DNA of 64,000 nucleotides from Saprospiraceae bacterium (GTDB lineage: Bacteria > Bacteroidota > Bacteroidia > Chitinophagales > Saprospiraceae): assembly GCA_016722295.1 (NCBI GenBank), contig JADKGL010000037.1, positions 248,001-312,000 of the forward strand, written 5' to 3'. Below, piece by piece: positions 17,001-26,066 of this stretch; position 1 is the stretch's first letter; the number at the start of each line of letters is the position of its first letter. The notes below the pieces were generated by a model. It was not told where the DNA came from. It ran no database searches and was given only the letters and a program-made list of their open reading frames with translations. The position numbers were made by a program, and so were the translations under genes.

Positions 17001-18634
17001 TGAAATTCTATTTATTACTTATCCTTTCTTTAGTTTCCAAATGTTTTTTATTTTCACAAAAGGCATTTACTTATAATGATAGACTTAGAGGATCTATCAA
17101 TGAATGGAGATTGTATGATGTTAGGTATTATAATTTGAGTCTTGAATTTTTTCCTTCAAAAAAAATGATTGCCGGTACTCTTAAAATGGATTTTACAGCG
17201 GTTGAGAATCAATCAAAAATTCAAATTGATTTGTTTCAACAAATGAAAATTAATGCGATCACACTTAACAATAAAAACGTCAAGTTTAAACGTTCAGAAA
17301 ATGCAACTTTCGTTGAAGCTTCTATTAATAAAGGAAGCAAATATAGTATGACAGTTGAGTATGAAGGCAAACCTATTCAAGCAAAGAATGCCCCCTGGGA
17401 TGGTGGATTCGTATGGAAAGAAGACATTGAAGGGAATACTTGGGCAGGGGTGGCTTGTGAAGGAATTGGTGCGAGTCTTTGGTGGCCAAATAAAGATCAT
17501 CTCAGTGATGAACCAGATAGTATGGAAATGCATTTTACAGTACCTTCAGATTTAGTAGCTGTTTCTAATGGAAATTTAACTGGAATAAAAGAACAAAAGA
17601 ACAATACAAAAACATATTCTTGGAAAGTAACATACCCGATTAATAATTATAATATCACGGTTTATATTGGGAAATATGAGCATCTTCAGGATTTATATAA
17701 AGCCAATGATAGCAGCGAATTAGCATTGGATTATTATGTATTGCCAAACCATAAAGCGGTTGCAGCCACTCATTTTAAGCAAGTTCATAAAGTACTTCGT
17801 GCCTTTGAACATTATTTTGGAAAATATCCATTTTGGAAAGATGGCTATGCTTTGGTTGAATGTCCTTATTTAGGGATGGAGCACCAAAGTGCAATAGCCT
17901 ATGGAAATGAGTTTAAGGGAGGATACTTAGGTAAAGGTATACTAGAAGAACTTGATTTTGATTATATTATTTTGCATGAAACTGCCCATGAATATTTTGG
18001 TAATAGTGTCTCATGTACAGATCTAGGAGATATGTGGATTCATGAAAGCTTTGCCACTTACATGGAGGCTTTATTTGTTGAGTATTATTATGGTAAAGAT
18101 GCTGCTCAGCGGTATTTACTTAGTCAAAAGTCATTAATAAAAAATACTGAACCCATCTTCGGTCCATATGGAGTAAATTATGAACCATTAACGAGTGATC
18201 AATATTATAAGGGATCTTGGATGCTACACAGTCTGCGGAATACAATAGAAAATGATACTTTATGGTTTTCTATTTTACATGAATTCTACGACAACCACAA
18301 AATTAAATCTGCAAACAGAGATGATTTTATCAATCTAGTAAATCGTAGGACTAAAAAAGATTATACAGCTTTTATTCACCAATATTTGCGATGGGAAACT
18401 CCACCTACGCTTGAATATCGAATTGACAAAAAGGCGGACCTTACCTTAGTTTATTATCGCTGGAAGTGCATTGAAACATCCTTTGAGATGCCAATTGAGT
18501 TTAACTTGGATGGACATGAGATAAAAGTTAAACCTACGAATGAATGGAAATCTACCCAGTTTGCTCGAAATTTTAAAAGCATTACGCCTTCATTTTCTAA
18601 ACGATATTATCAGGCAATTGAAGTTAGTAAATGA
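17000..18634 (+). CDS. M1 family zinc metallopeptidase, second copy
   Basis: A 544-residue exported M1 peptidase with a signal peptide (about residues 1-20). The zinc site is HETAH (residues 326-330), with the third ligand Glu349 in DMWIHESFATYMEA at the required spacing. The substrate motif reads LGMEHQSA, unlike the GGMEYP of the enzyme at 4670, so the two belong to different subfamilies. It is shorter than full-length aminopeptidase N and lacks the large C-terminal helical domain. It is translationally coupled to the SDR gene. A periplasmic peptide-degrading role is likely. Confidence 0.9.
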   Translation: MKFYLLLILSLVSKCFLFSQKAFTYNDRLRGSINEWRLYDVRYYNLSLEFFPSKKMIAGTLKMDFTAVENQSKIQIDLFQQMKINAITLNNKNVKFKRSENATFVEASINKGSKYSMTVEYEGKPIQAKNAPWDGGFVWKEDIEGNTWAGVACEGIGASLWWPNKDHLSDEPDSMEMHFTVPSDLVAVSNGNLTGIKEQKNNTKTYSWKVTYPINNYNITVYIGKYEHLQDLYKANDSSELALDYYVLPNHKAVAATHFKQVHKVLRAFEHYFGKYPFWKDGYALVECPYLGMEHQSAIAYGNEFKGGYLGKGILEELDFDYIILHETAHEYFGNSVSCTDLGDMWIHESFATYMEALFVEYYYGKDAAQRYLLSQKSLIKNTEPIFGPYGVNYEPLTSDQYYKGSWMLHSLRNTIENDTLWFSILHEFYDNHKIKSANRDDFINLVNRRTKKDYTAFIHQYLRWETPPTLEYRIDKKADLTLVYYRWKCIETSFEMPIEFNLDGHEIKVKPTNEWKSTQFARNFKSITPSFSKRYYQAIEVSK

Positions 18635-18658
18635 CCTAAAGTCAAAATTTCTTGACCA

Positions 18659-19327
18659 TTATCTTCTTCTATAATTTTTACGGTAGTCGTAACGATAAAG
18701 GGTACTGATACCAAATTGAATGCCTTGTCTGTTGAATTCGTGTTTTTTGCTAGATTCAATAAAGTCATTAGTATTAGATAGATAGCTGATTGAAGGTAGT
18801 ACTGACCAAAGTTTTCCAATGGGTATTTCTAGACCAGCACCTAAACCAAAATAAAATAAATAATTGCTTGATTTGATACTATCAGCTTGTTCAAACTTTC
18901 TATTGTTCCATTTATGCATTGTGGTAAGCTTTAAGAAAAAACCTTTATTGAATAAACTACCTTCTTTTCCAAAAGTAGGACAGTTACAATCATTCTTAAA
19001 GTCAAAAGGGTAGAAGTGTACGGGTGTTTCAATAAGGATACCATTTTCTTTGATTTTATATTCCGATGGGAATAAGGAATGGCTATATTGTATACCGGGG
19101 TAAAATTCAGTTCTAAAATTTTTCAACCGAAACCAATAGTTGAAGCCAGCCATAATAACACCAACTTTATTAGGAAAAATTTCTTTTTCACCTAGTCGAT
19201 TGGCTTGATTGACATTTTCAGAAAAATAATAGCTAGAAAAGGCAAATTGACTTTTACCTTGATAAAATGACCCAAGATGGATTAGTAAAGTGAAAACAAT
19301 TAATTTTAGACTTGATGGTACAGCCAT
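18659..19327 (-). CDS. Predicted outer-membrane beta-barrel protein
   Basis: A 222-residue protein with an N-terminal signal segment (LKLIVFTLLIHLGSFYQG) and alternating short amphipathic strands with Gly, Tyr and Asn turns, such as GVIMAGFNYWFRL, YPGIQYSHSLF and YLFYFGLGAGLEIPIG. The pattern fits a small outer-membrane barrel of the PorT/OmpW-like size class, but no specific family was recognised. It is convergent with the M1 peptidase and divergent from rimO, whose putative promoter lies within its first codons. Confidence 0.6.
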   Translation of the reverse strand: MAVPSSLKLIVFTLLIHLGSFYQGKSQFAFSSYYFSENVNQANRLGEKEIFPNKVGVIMAGFNYWFRLKNFRTEFYPGIQYSHSLFPSEYKIKENGILIETPVHFYPFDFKNDCNCPTFGKEGSLFNKGFFLKLTTMHKWNNRKFEQADSIKSSNYLFYFGLGAGLEIPIGKLWSVLPSISYLSNTNDFIESSKKHEFNRQGIQFGISTLYRYDYRKNYRRR

Positions 19328-19342
19328 TTATTGATATATTTG
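19312..19342 (+). promoter_or_regulatory. Putative rimO promoter, TTG-N20-TATATTTG
   Basis: TTG at 19312-19314 and TATATTTG at 19335-19342 are spaced by 20 nt, a full Bacteroidota promoter match. It overlaps the 5' end of the divergent gene and argues that rimO starts at the TTG at 19361 rather than 19331. Confidence 0.5.
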
Positions 19343-19360
19343 TCGCTAATTTATTACTTT

Positions 19361-20677
19361 TTGAAGACTAAGAGCATAAAAAATGATCAAATCCATGTTG
19401 TAACCTTAGGTTGCTCCAAAAATCTAGTTGATAGTGAGAATTTAATTACTCAATTGGAACACAACCATTACAAAGTACGACATAATCCTCAAGCAAAACC
19501 TGCAGATGTTATCATTATTAACACATGTGGTTTTATAGATCGTGCCAAACAAGAATCAATTGATACTATTCTTGAATATGCACAATTAAAAAACGAAGGC
19601 AAAATTAAAAAATTGTATGTTACAGGTTGCTTATCTCAGCGCTATAAGGATAACCTGATGGATGAAATTAAGGAAGTCGATGATTTTTTTGGGACTTTAG
19701 AGATGCCTGCTTTGTTGAAACGTTTTAATATCGATTACAAATCTGAACTTATTGGCGAAAGATCGATTACAACTCCTAGTCATTTTGCTTATTTAAAAAT
19801 TTCTGAAGGGTGCAACCGCACCTGTTCGTTTTGTGCAATTCCATTGATGAGAGGGAAACATATCTCCCAACCTATAGAGTCTTTAATCTCCCAAACTAAA
19901 TATTTAGCGTCAACTGGTGTTAAAGAAATTATTTTAATAGCTCAAGAATTGACTTACTATGGTTTAGATTTATATAAGAAAAGAGCTTTACCAGAATTGT
20001 TAGAGCGTCTCTGCGAAGTTGATGGCATTGAATGGATTCGATTACATTATGCTTATCCTTCAAAATTTCCATTAGAAATTTTAGATGTCATGAGAGATCA
20101 ACCTAAAATATGCAATTATTTGGACATACCCTTACAACATTATTCCGATCCTGTATTGAGTCGAATGAAAAGACAAATTACATCTTCGGAAACCAAAGAA
20201 CTGATAGAGGCAATTCGCTCAAAGGTTCCTGGAATTGCATTGCGAACTACGATGTTAGTTGGTTTCCCAGGAGAAACTGAAAATGATTTTGATACTATGT
20301 GTCGATTTGTAGAAGAAACGAAATTTGATAGATTAGGCGTGTTCCAATACTCCCATGAAGATGATACTTCTGCATTTCTTTTAGAAGACAATATTTCTAT
20401 TGAATTGAAAGAACAAAGAGCAAGCCAGTTAATGCAAATTCAAGAACCAATTTCAGAAGCACTCAATGCACAAAAAGTTGGTAAAAGCTATAAGGTGCTT
20501 TTTGATCGTAAAGAGTCTGGTTATTTTATAGGCAGGTCTGAGTTTGACAGTCCTGAAGTTGACAACGAAGTCTTAGTTCCTGCTTCGAGTAATTATATTC
20601 GATTAGGAGATTTTGCTCAAGTAGAAATAGTAGATGCCACAGCATTTGATTTATATGGCGAAGTTATAATTCAATGA
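19361..20677 (+). CDS. rimO: Ribosomal protein uS12 methylthiotransferase RimO
   Basis: A radical SAM enzyme that adds a methylthio group to an aspartate of ribosomal protein S12. The N-terminal UPF0004 domain has the three cluster cysteines (LGCSKN, INTCGF, VTGCLSQRY); the radical SAM motif is CNRTCSFCAIP; DIPLQHYSDPVLSRMKR and LVGFPGET are family blocks; a TRAM domain closes the protein. I chose TTG 19361 (438 residues) because it gives the expected short basic N-terminus and leaves room for the promoter at 19312-19342; the open frame runs back to a TTG at 19331. The membrane-protein gene follows after 1 nt. Confidence 0.94.
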   Translation: MKTKSIKNDQIHVVTLGCSKNLVDSENLITQLEHNHYKVRHNPQAKPADVIIINTCGFIDRAKQESIDTILEYAQLKNEGKIKKLYVTGCLSQRYKDNLMDEIKEVDDFFGTLEMPALLKRFNIDYKSELIGERSITTPSHFAYLKISEGCNRTCSFCAIPLMRGKHISQPIESLISQTKYLASTGVKEIILIAQELTYYGLDLYKKRALPELLERLCEVDGIEWIRLHYAYPSKFPLEILDVMRDQPKICNYLDIPLQHYSDPVLSRMKRQITSSETKELIEAIRSKVPGIALRTTMLVGFPGETENDFDTMCRFVEETKFDRLGVFQYSHEDDTSAFLLEDNISIELKEQRASQLMQIQEPISEALNAQKVGKSYKVLFDRKESGYFIGRSEFDSPEVDNEVLVPASSNYIRLGDFAQVEIVDATAFDLYGEVIIQ

Positions 20678-20678
20678 A

Positions 20679-21128
20679 ATGAGTTTACTTGATAAATTGA
20701 AATCATTAAACTATCAAAAGCCCATAAGTATTGCTACGATTTGTGGCTTGCTATTGATTGTCATATTTGTTTGCTTTAAAATTTATAGTAGTTTACTAAC
20801 AACCAAAATTGATCCAGAGCAATATGTAATCATTGGATGTGCAATAATTTTATTTTATATAATAATTAATGTTGTGACAGGATTTAAAGTGAATGATCTT
20901 GTTGCTTTTTATGGAGAATCAGTTTATAGTTATATTGGATTGACTGCATTTGTTATTGGCTCTATTTGGTTATTTTCTTCACACTCTATTTTGGCTCAGG
21001 AAGATCATAAATGGCTTATTAAATTGTTAAGTATTATTTATATAGTTTTATTGACCATATTAAGTTCAGTTAAAAAAATTGTTGGAATTGCATTGCAACA
21101 AGAAAAAAAGATCAGAGATGAAAAGTAG
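20679..21128 (+). CDS. Small membrane protein, four TM segments, hypothetical
   Basis: A 149-residue protein with four hydrophobic helices (about residues 16-36, 48-66, 78-98 and 112-130) and a basic C-terminus (QQEKKIRDEK). No family was recognised and no charged residues inside the membrane suggest a transporter. It starts 1 nt after rimO and overlaps the msrB start by 11 nt, so it is part of a three-gene unit. Confidence 0.65.
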   Translation: MSLLDKLKSLNYQKPISIATICGLLLIVIFVCFKIYSSLLTTKIDPEQYVIIGCAIILFYIIINVVTGFKVNDLVAFYGESVYSYIGLTAFVIGSIWLFSSHSILAQEDHKWLIKLLSIIYIVLLTILSSVKKIVGIALQQEKKIRDEK

Positions 21129-21660
21129 TTTATTTTATTTATTTTTTTTAGTTATATCTGGAAGTTGTAATTCGACGACTACGAAAAATGTGAATTTAGA
21201 ACAAATTAAAGTTGTTGTAAAAGATTCAATAGTAATCTTACCCAAAAAAATAGTAAGTATCCAAAAATCAGATGAATATTGGAAATCCTTATTATCTCCT
21301 GATGCTTATTATGTTTTAAGAGAAAAGGGTACAGAACGATCATTTACTGGAAAATATTGGGATAATCATGAATCGGGAATTTATTGTTGTGCAGCTTGTA
21401 TGCTTCCATTGTTTCAATCAGATGCCAAGTTTGAGTCTGGTACAGGATGGCCAAGTTTTTATGAAGCGATCAATCCTACTGTGATAAGAGAAATCAAGGA
21501 CAATAGTCACTTGATGGTGAGAACTGAGACTGTTTGTTCTCGATGTGGTGGACACCTTGGACATGTATTTGATGATGGACCTCAACCCACTGGATTGAGG
21601 TATTGCATGAATTCGATTTCACTCACATTTATTAAAAATGGAATTCTATCATCGGAGTAA
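21118..21660 (+). CDS. msrB: Lipoprotein peptide-methionine (R)-S-oxide reductase
   Basis: A 180-residue enzyme that reduces methionine-R-sulfoxide in proteins. The ATG at 21118 gives a lipoprotein signal (LVISGSC), so this MsrB should act in the periplasm on oxidised envelope proteins; an upstream in-frame start would destroy the signal. Two CxxC pairs for structural zinc (CCAAC, CSRCGGHLGHVF) and the catalytic cysteine in RYCMNS are present. The core EKGTERSFTGKYWDN and GTGWPSFYEAI is typical. It overlaps the upstream membrane-protein gene by 11 nt and the convergent 1364-residue gene by 12 nt. Confidence 0.93.
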   Translation: MKSSLFYLFFLVISGSCNSTTTKNVNLEQIKVVVKDSIVILPKKIVSIQKSDEYWKSLLSPDAYYVLREKGTERSFTGKYWDNHESGIYCCAACMLPLFQSDAKFESGTGWPSFYEAINPTVIREIKDNSHLMVRTETVCSRCGGHLGHVFDDGPQPTGLRYCMNSISLTFIKNGILSSE

Positions 21661-24600
21661 TGAAAGGTCGCCTTTTATTTTAAATGATTCAGGAATATCA
21701 CTACAAATTTTAATTTCACCAGTGACAATGTATAAATATGTTTCTGTCGGTTGTTTTTCATTTTTGTATTCTCCATTCCAGCCCAATGTTGGATCGTCTG
21801 ATTCAAATACCAATTGACCCCAACGATTATAAATTTTTAGTAAGAAATTAGTAACTTCAATTTCATCTTCAATATATGCATTGTATGTATCATTTAGATT
21901 ATCTTCATTTGGAGTAAATACATTCGGCATCTTGAATACATCGTCAAAATTTTTATCCTTTGATTCAACATAAAAGGTAGAAATAGCAGTGCCACATTTG
22001 TTTTCATCAGTAATCGTTACAGTATAAGTATCAGGTTGATTTACTATAATTAGTGATGTTTTTTCACCATTGCGACTCCACAAATATGTCAATGGTGTAC
22101 TTTTATTATCTAAAACTGCTTGAGATGCAAGTAAAGTAGTCTCGTCACAAAATTGAATTGTTGTATCTTTTCTGATCATTGTTGGAAATGGTGGATGCCT
22201 ATCAATTCTTATAGTTCGAGAACTCACACAATTTCGACCATCGACTACTCTAACAATAATATCACCACTTAATTGTGTAAAGTAACTTATTGTGTCAGGT
22301 GAAGTATTTCCTATTGAAAACTTAAATGGACCTACACCATCAATAACCCTTATTCTTAATGTCCCTGTAGATGATAAATCACAAGTTTTTGTAGTTTCAA
22401 TTACAAATTTTAATTCTTTGTAAGGCAATATTGTTAAAGAATCAACATTGAAACAACCATTGTCTTGATAACTATAATAATAATATGTTCCAGGTGTACG
22501 AAGTGTGATTTTTTCACCAGAATTTGAAGTACTTATTCTATTATTTCCCAAATACCATTGGACTGAATCAATCTTTGATATAGTTGAAACATCTATTCTA
22601 AGATTTGTGTCTACACAGTTTAATACAAAAGTGTCAATTAAGTTTAAATCAATAAGAGAAGTATCTTTATTTATTACTATGGTATCTGCAACAAAGCACT
22701 CTTTGTTTGGTGTACTAACAAAGAAACTATATGTTCCAGGCGTTTTCAATTTTTGTCGAACCATTCTTTCAGTTCCAGGTATTATGCCCGGACCATTCCA
22801 TTGAAAATAGTAATTTGGTTTTAGATTTGTGATTTGAGCTACAATTTCAAAACTGTCTATTTTACAGTTTAAGATTCGATCAGGTCCAAGATCTACAGTA
22901 GATTTTAGTAACTCTTTGGTAACTCGAACAGTATCTACAAACTCACAGTTGTTGGATGTATCTGTAACATATAATAGATAGATTCCTTCTTTGTCAACAA
23001 CTGGTTTTTTAAGCTTTATATTCGAAAAAGTTATGCCAGGTCCCTGCCAAATAAAAGAAGTTATCGTATCTGGATGCAAGATTGAACCTTCTAGCACTAC
23101 TTGTTCATTGTCGCAAGTTATTTTTTGATCTGGTCCAGCGGATGCATTTGGAATTGGTCCGGTATAATTTACTACTATTGTGTCATAGGATTTACAATGA
23201 GTTGTTGTATCAGTTATTTCAAGAATATAAGTACCAGCTGTTTTTACAAATAAAGAACTTTTATTTCTTTGTTGTAAACTTAGATTTGGATGAATCCAAA
23301 AAGGCTTTAAGTTACTACCTATAGAAGTTTGTCCAGAAATTTGAATGCTATCAACTCGACAGCCTAAGTCACCAAGTTTTGTTGCATTTGCAATAGGATA
23401 CTGCAATGGCAGAGTGACTATGACTTGATCGGAATCTACGCAATAGTTTAGTTGGTTTGTAACTAGTAAAGTATATGTACCGCTGGTTTTGGCAAATAAG
23501 AATTTTGATTTGTTATTGGCTGTATCAATGTTTGGGCCTTTCCACTCATAAGCAAAATTTGATCCTGAACTGGATAGTAATGAACCAATGGTTCGTCCTG
23601 TCGAATCACAGTAAATTAATTTGTCAATTCCTGCATCTGCTTTTGGCTTTAAAGTATCTAATCTAATTAAAATAGTATCATATGCAGTACAGCCATTTGA
23701 AAGATTCATGACTTCAAGTATATAACTGCCAGGCAAACCTATTTTAGGATTTACTTGATTTTGGTTAAATGGATAGATATCTGGACCTTGCCATTTAAAA
23801 CTATACCCAATGCTTAAGGTTGTAGTGTCAGCCAATAAATTTAATGTTGTAAATTTACAATTAAGCGTTTGATCATTACCTGCATTTGATTTAGGAAGCA
23901 GTTTATTTTCTTTTACTTCGACTGTATCAGTTCCTGAACAGCCAGTAGTTGAATCAATAGTATGAAGCACATAAATACCCGCTTGGTTTACTAATGGGCT
24001 AGTCGAATCTCTATTAAATGAATTAATACCTGGTCCAGTCCAAAAGAAATACCTTCCATTTCCAAGATCTAAACGTAGAGGATCAAGTCTTGTCGCGCTA
24101 TTTGAACAAGTGATTTCTTTGTTTTCACCTGCATTTGGATCAGGAGTAGGCCTTACTGTAATTTTAATTTGTTCTACTGAACTGCATCCGAATTGATTGA
24201 TGGCTTGAGCAAAATAAGTTTGATCTATAGTAGGACAAGCAATAAAAATAGTTGATGTATCTGTATTATTCCATATTCCTGTTATGGTGCTATCTGCTTT
24301 GATCTCAAGTGTAGCACAATTTCCTCTGCAAATTACAGTTGCACTTGCATCTATTGAAAAATTCGGATTATCAATTTCGGAAACAATGATGCTGTCAACA
24401 CCTATACAACCCAAGCTATCTTCTACATTCAAGTAATATTTTCCTTCAGTTAGAATCTCGATACTTCTAGTAGTATCAGATGTAGACCAAAGATAGTTTT
24501 TGTAAACCTTATCTGTTGATAAGGCTAAAGATTGACCTTTGCAAAAGAATGATTTGCCAGATATTTTGGGATTTATATTTTTACTAAATTTCAAATTAAT

Positions 24601-25743
24601 AACTTGAAAATTTAGCAATGGAATATCTGGAATTACAAATGTATCAATATAAATAGACCTCCCATTACAACTGCATTTATCATCAGTTATTTCTCTAGCT
24701 TGAATTGTAGTTAATGTATCATAAATCCAAGTTTCTCTCCATATAATAGGCAAGCTAACATTTTTAGAGATATTGTTAAGGACACCAAAACTATCAATTT
24801 CAAACAATTCAAATTGTAAAGAATTAGGTCCATAATACTTCGAACCAGTTAAAATATCAAATTCATATTTTTGACCATTTAATGTAAATATATTTGAGTC
24901 ATTTAATGCTAACGTGTCAGAATTTTGAACTAAATGCCATTGTCCACCACAGTGCACAGGTATTCTAAGATTTAATGTATCATAGACTGTAGTGTCTAAA
25001 CAAGTTATCGTATTTGTATAACATTTGTTTAAAGGACAAAGGCTATCCATAACACCTAAAAAACCATTTTGCAATAAATTAATATAGTCAAAAAAGCGAT
25101 TATCAACAATTTGGTTTGAACTGTCCTTAATTAAAAAATTTGATTGAGACGTAAACCAATTGAATTTCGTAGTATCTCTTTTAACTAAAATGTCATAGGT
25201 TATACTATCTAACAAACAACTAGTAGTGTCACTGTCAAATTCTTGAATTTTAATTCCAAAATTTTCACACCTACCCACAAAATTGAAATGCCAAAGCGGA
25301 ATTGGTTCACTTTTGCTTTCTAGTATTCTTTTGTTCCCACAGCTATCTTGTGGAGAAATATGAGAAGCAATTGAATTATAACGTAATGACAAAGTAGTTG
25401 TTAGGTCTTCAATTTTAAACGAGCGATTTTCGAATGTGATCACAACTGTATCTGAAGATGGGCAAGGATCTCCAACTGTGTAAACAAATTTATAACTGCC
25501 ACAACTATTTACAGAAACCTTTGAAGTACTTGGAAAAAGGCTGTCTATTTTAACTCTTTTACTTGTGTCATTACAAATAAATGACCAAGAACCGTTGTTC
25601 GGTTGTCCAATCAAATTATACGTAAAACCGCAAACTAAGGTGTCTCTACCTGCATTTGCACAAGGTTGGGCAATCGTATTCACTGCCCAGAATAAGGGTA
25701 GTAAAAATTGCAAGTAAATCCGCTTTTTAATTTTCATATTCAA
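21649..25743 (-). CDS. T9SS substrate with Ig-like repeats and CHU_C sorting domain
   Basis: A 1364-residue secreted protein. After a signal peptide (ending near NTIAQ) comes a cysteine-rich N-terminal region, then a tandem array of Ig-like modules, and at the C-terminus the gliding-motility-associated (CHU_C, type B) sorting domain: NVFTPNEDNLNDTY, IYNRWGQLVFES and GWNGEY. This domain directs export by the type IX secretion system. At least six modules begin with variants of NAGxDxxLxC, and most carry WxGPxI and GxYxLxVT motifs. The repeats suggest an adhesin or surface filament. Family members often work near SprA/PorP-type partners, which are not in this window. Confidence 0.88.
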   Translation of the reverse strand: MNMKIKKRIYLQFLLPLFWAVNTIAQPCANAGRDTLVCGFTYNLIGQPNNGSWSFICNDTSKRVKIDSLFPSTSKVSVNSCGSYKFVYTVGDPCPSSDTVVITFENRSFKIEDLTTTLSLRYNSIASHISPQDSCGNKRILESKSEPIPLWHFNFVGRCENFGIKIQEFDSDTTSCLLDSITYDILVKRDTTKFNWFTSQSNFLIKDSSNQIVDNRFFDYINLLQNGFLGVMDSLCPLNKCYTNTITCLDTTVYDTLNLRIPVHCGGQWHLVQNSDTLALNDSNIFTLNGQKYEFDILTGSKYYGPNSLQFELFEIDSFGVLNNISKNVSLPIIWRETWIYDTLTTIQAREITDDKCSCNGRSIYIDTFVIPDIPLLNFQVINLKFSKNINPKISGKSFFCKGQSLALSTDKVYKNYLWSTSDTTRSIEILTEGKYYLNVEDSLGCIGVDSIIVSEIDNPNFSIDASATVICRGNCATLEIKADSTITGIWNNTDTSTIFIACPTIDQTYFAQAINQFGCSSVEQIKITVRPTPDPNAGENKEITCSNSATRLDPLRLDLGNGRYFFWTGPGINSFNRDSTSPLVNQAGIYVLHTIDSTTGCSGTDTVEVKENKLLPKSNAGNDQTLNCKFTTLNLLADTTTLSIGYSFKWQGPDIYPFNQNQVNPKIGLPGSYILEVMNLSNGCTAYDTILIRLDTLKPKADAGIDKLIYCDSTGRTIGSLLSSSGSNFAYEWKGPNIDTANNKSKFLFAKTSGTYTLLVTNQLNYCVDSDQVIVTLPLQYPIANATKLGDLGCRVDSIQISGQTSIGSNLKPFWIHPNLSLQQRNKSSLFVKTAGTYILEITDTTTHCKSYDTIVVNYTGPIPNASAGPDQKITCDNEQVVLEGSILHPDTITSFIWQGPGITFSNIKLKKPVVDKEGIYLLYVTDTSNNCEFVDTVRVTKELLKSTVDLGPDRILNCKIDSFEIVAQITNLKPNYYFQWNGPGIIPGTERMVRQKLKTPGTYSFFVSTPNKECFVADTIVINKDTSLIDLNLIDTFVLNCVDTNLRIDVSTISKIDSVQWYLGNNRISTSNSGEKITLRTPGTYYYYSYQDNGCFNVDSLTILPYKELKFVIETTKTCDLSSTGTLRIRVIDGVGPFKFSIGNTSPDTISYFTQLSGDIIVRVVDGRNCVSSRTIRIDRHPPFPTMIRKDTTIQFCDETTLLASQAVLDNKSTPLTYLWSRNGEKTSLIIVNQPDTYTVTITDENKCGTAISTFYVESKDKNFDDVFKMPNVFTPNEDNLNDTYNAYIEDEIEVTNFLLKIYNRWGQLVFESDDPTLGWNGEYKNEKQPTETYLYIVTGEIKICSDIPESFKIKGDLSLLR
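22665..24150 (-). repeat. Tandem Ig-like module array within the T9SS protein
   Basis: Six consecutive modules of roughly 80 residues open with NAGENKEITC, NAGNDQTLNC, DAGIDKLIYC, NATKLGDLGC, SAGPDQKITC and DLGPDRILNC. Five of the six carry a WxGPxI motif; the fourth has FWIHPNL instead. Repetition is at protein level and the DNA has diverged. Confidence 0.75.
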
Positions 25744-26066
25744 ATGAGTTATTTATATAATATAAATATTATGCCAAAAATTTAATATTAAATTGTTTGA
25801 AAATGGATAGTGAACCTTTGAATATTTTAAATGATTTTGTATTTAATTGATTTACAATACACTATACATCTAAAGTGCAAATATACAACTTTTTGTAATT
25901 TGTAGTAGCTAATTCAAGCTGTATAAAATATATACTTAGAATTGATATGATTGGTAGTTTAGCTTTAATATATCAGGAGATTATAATAATTATTTGAAAA
26001 AGACGCAATTTTAAGATGAAATCTGCGTAGCTTTATTGTACGATTTAAATCCAATCAACCAAAAGT
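25744..26066. other. 323 bp divergent intergenic region
   Basis: This lies between the divergent Ig-repeat protein and alpha-2-macroglobulin genes. It is very AT-rich. It holds a 16 bp palindrome AATTTAATATTAAATT at 25779-25794 and a minus-strand TAnnTTTG box at 25878-25885. Only ORFs of about 15 codons occur and none is convincing. No RNA gene or terminator was seen. Confidence 0.55.
25878..25885 (-). promoter_or_regulatory. Putative -7 element TATATTTG for the Ig-repeat T9SS gene
   Basis: The minus strand reads TATATTTG, a full match to TAnnTTTG. It would give a leader of about 130 nt to the ATG at 25743. No TTG at standard spacing was found. Confidence 0.33.

Noticed and set aside
21079..21117. 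Upstream extension of msrB
   Set aside because: It would bury the lipoprotein signal seen from the ATG at 21118.
25779..25794. 16 bp palindrome AATTTAATATTAAATT as an operator
   Set aside because: Very AT-rich context makes such palindromes likely by chance, and it is not placed at a promoter box.
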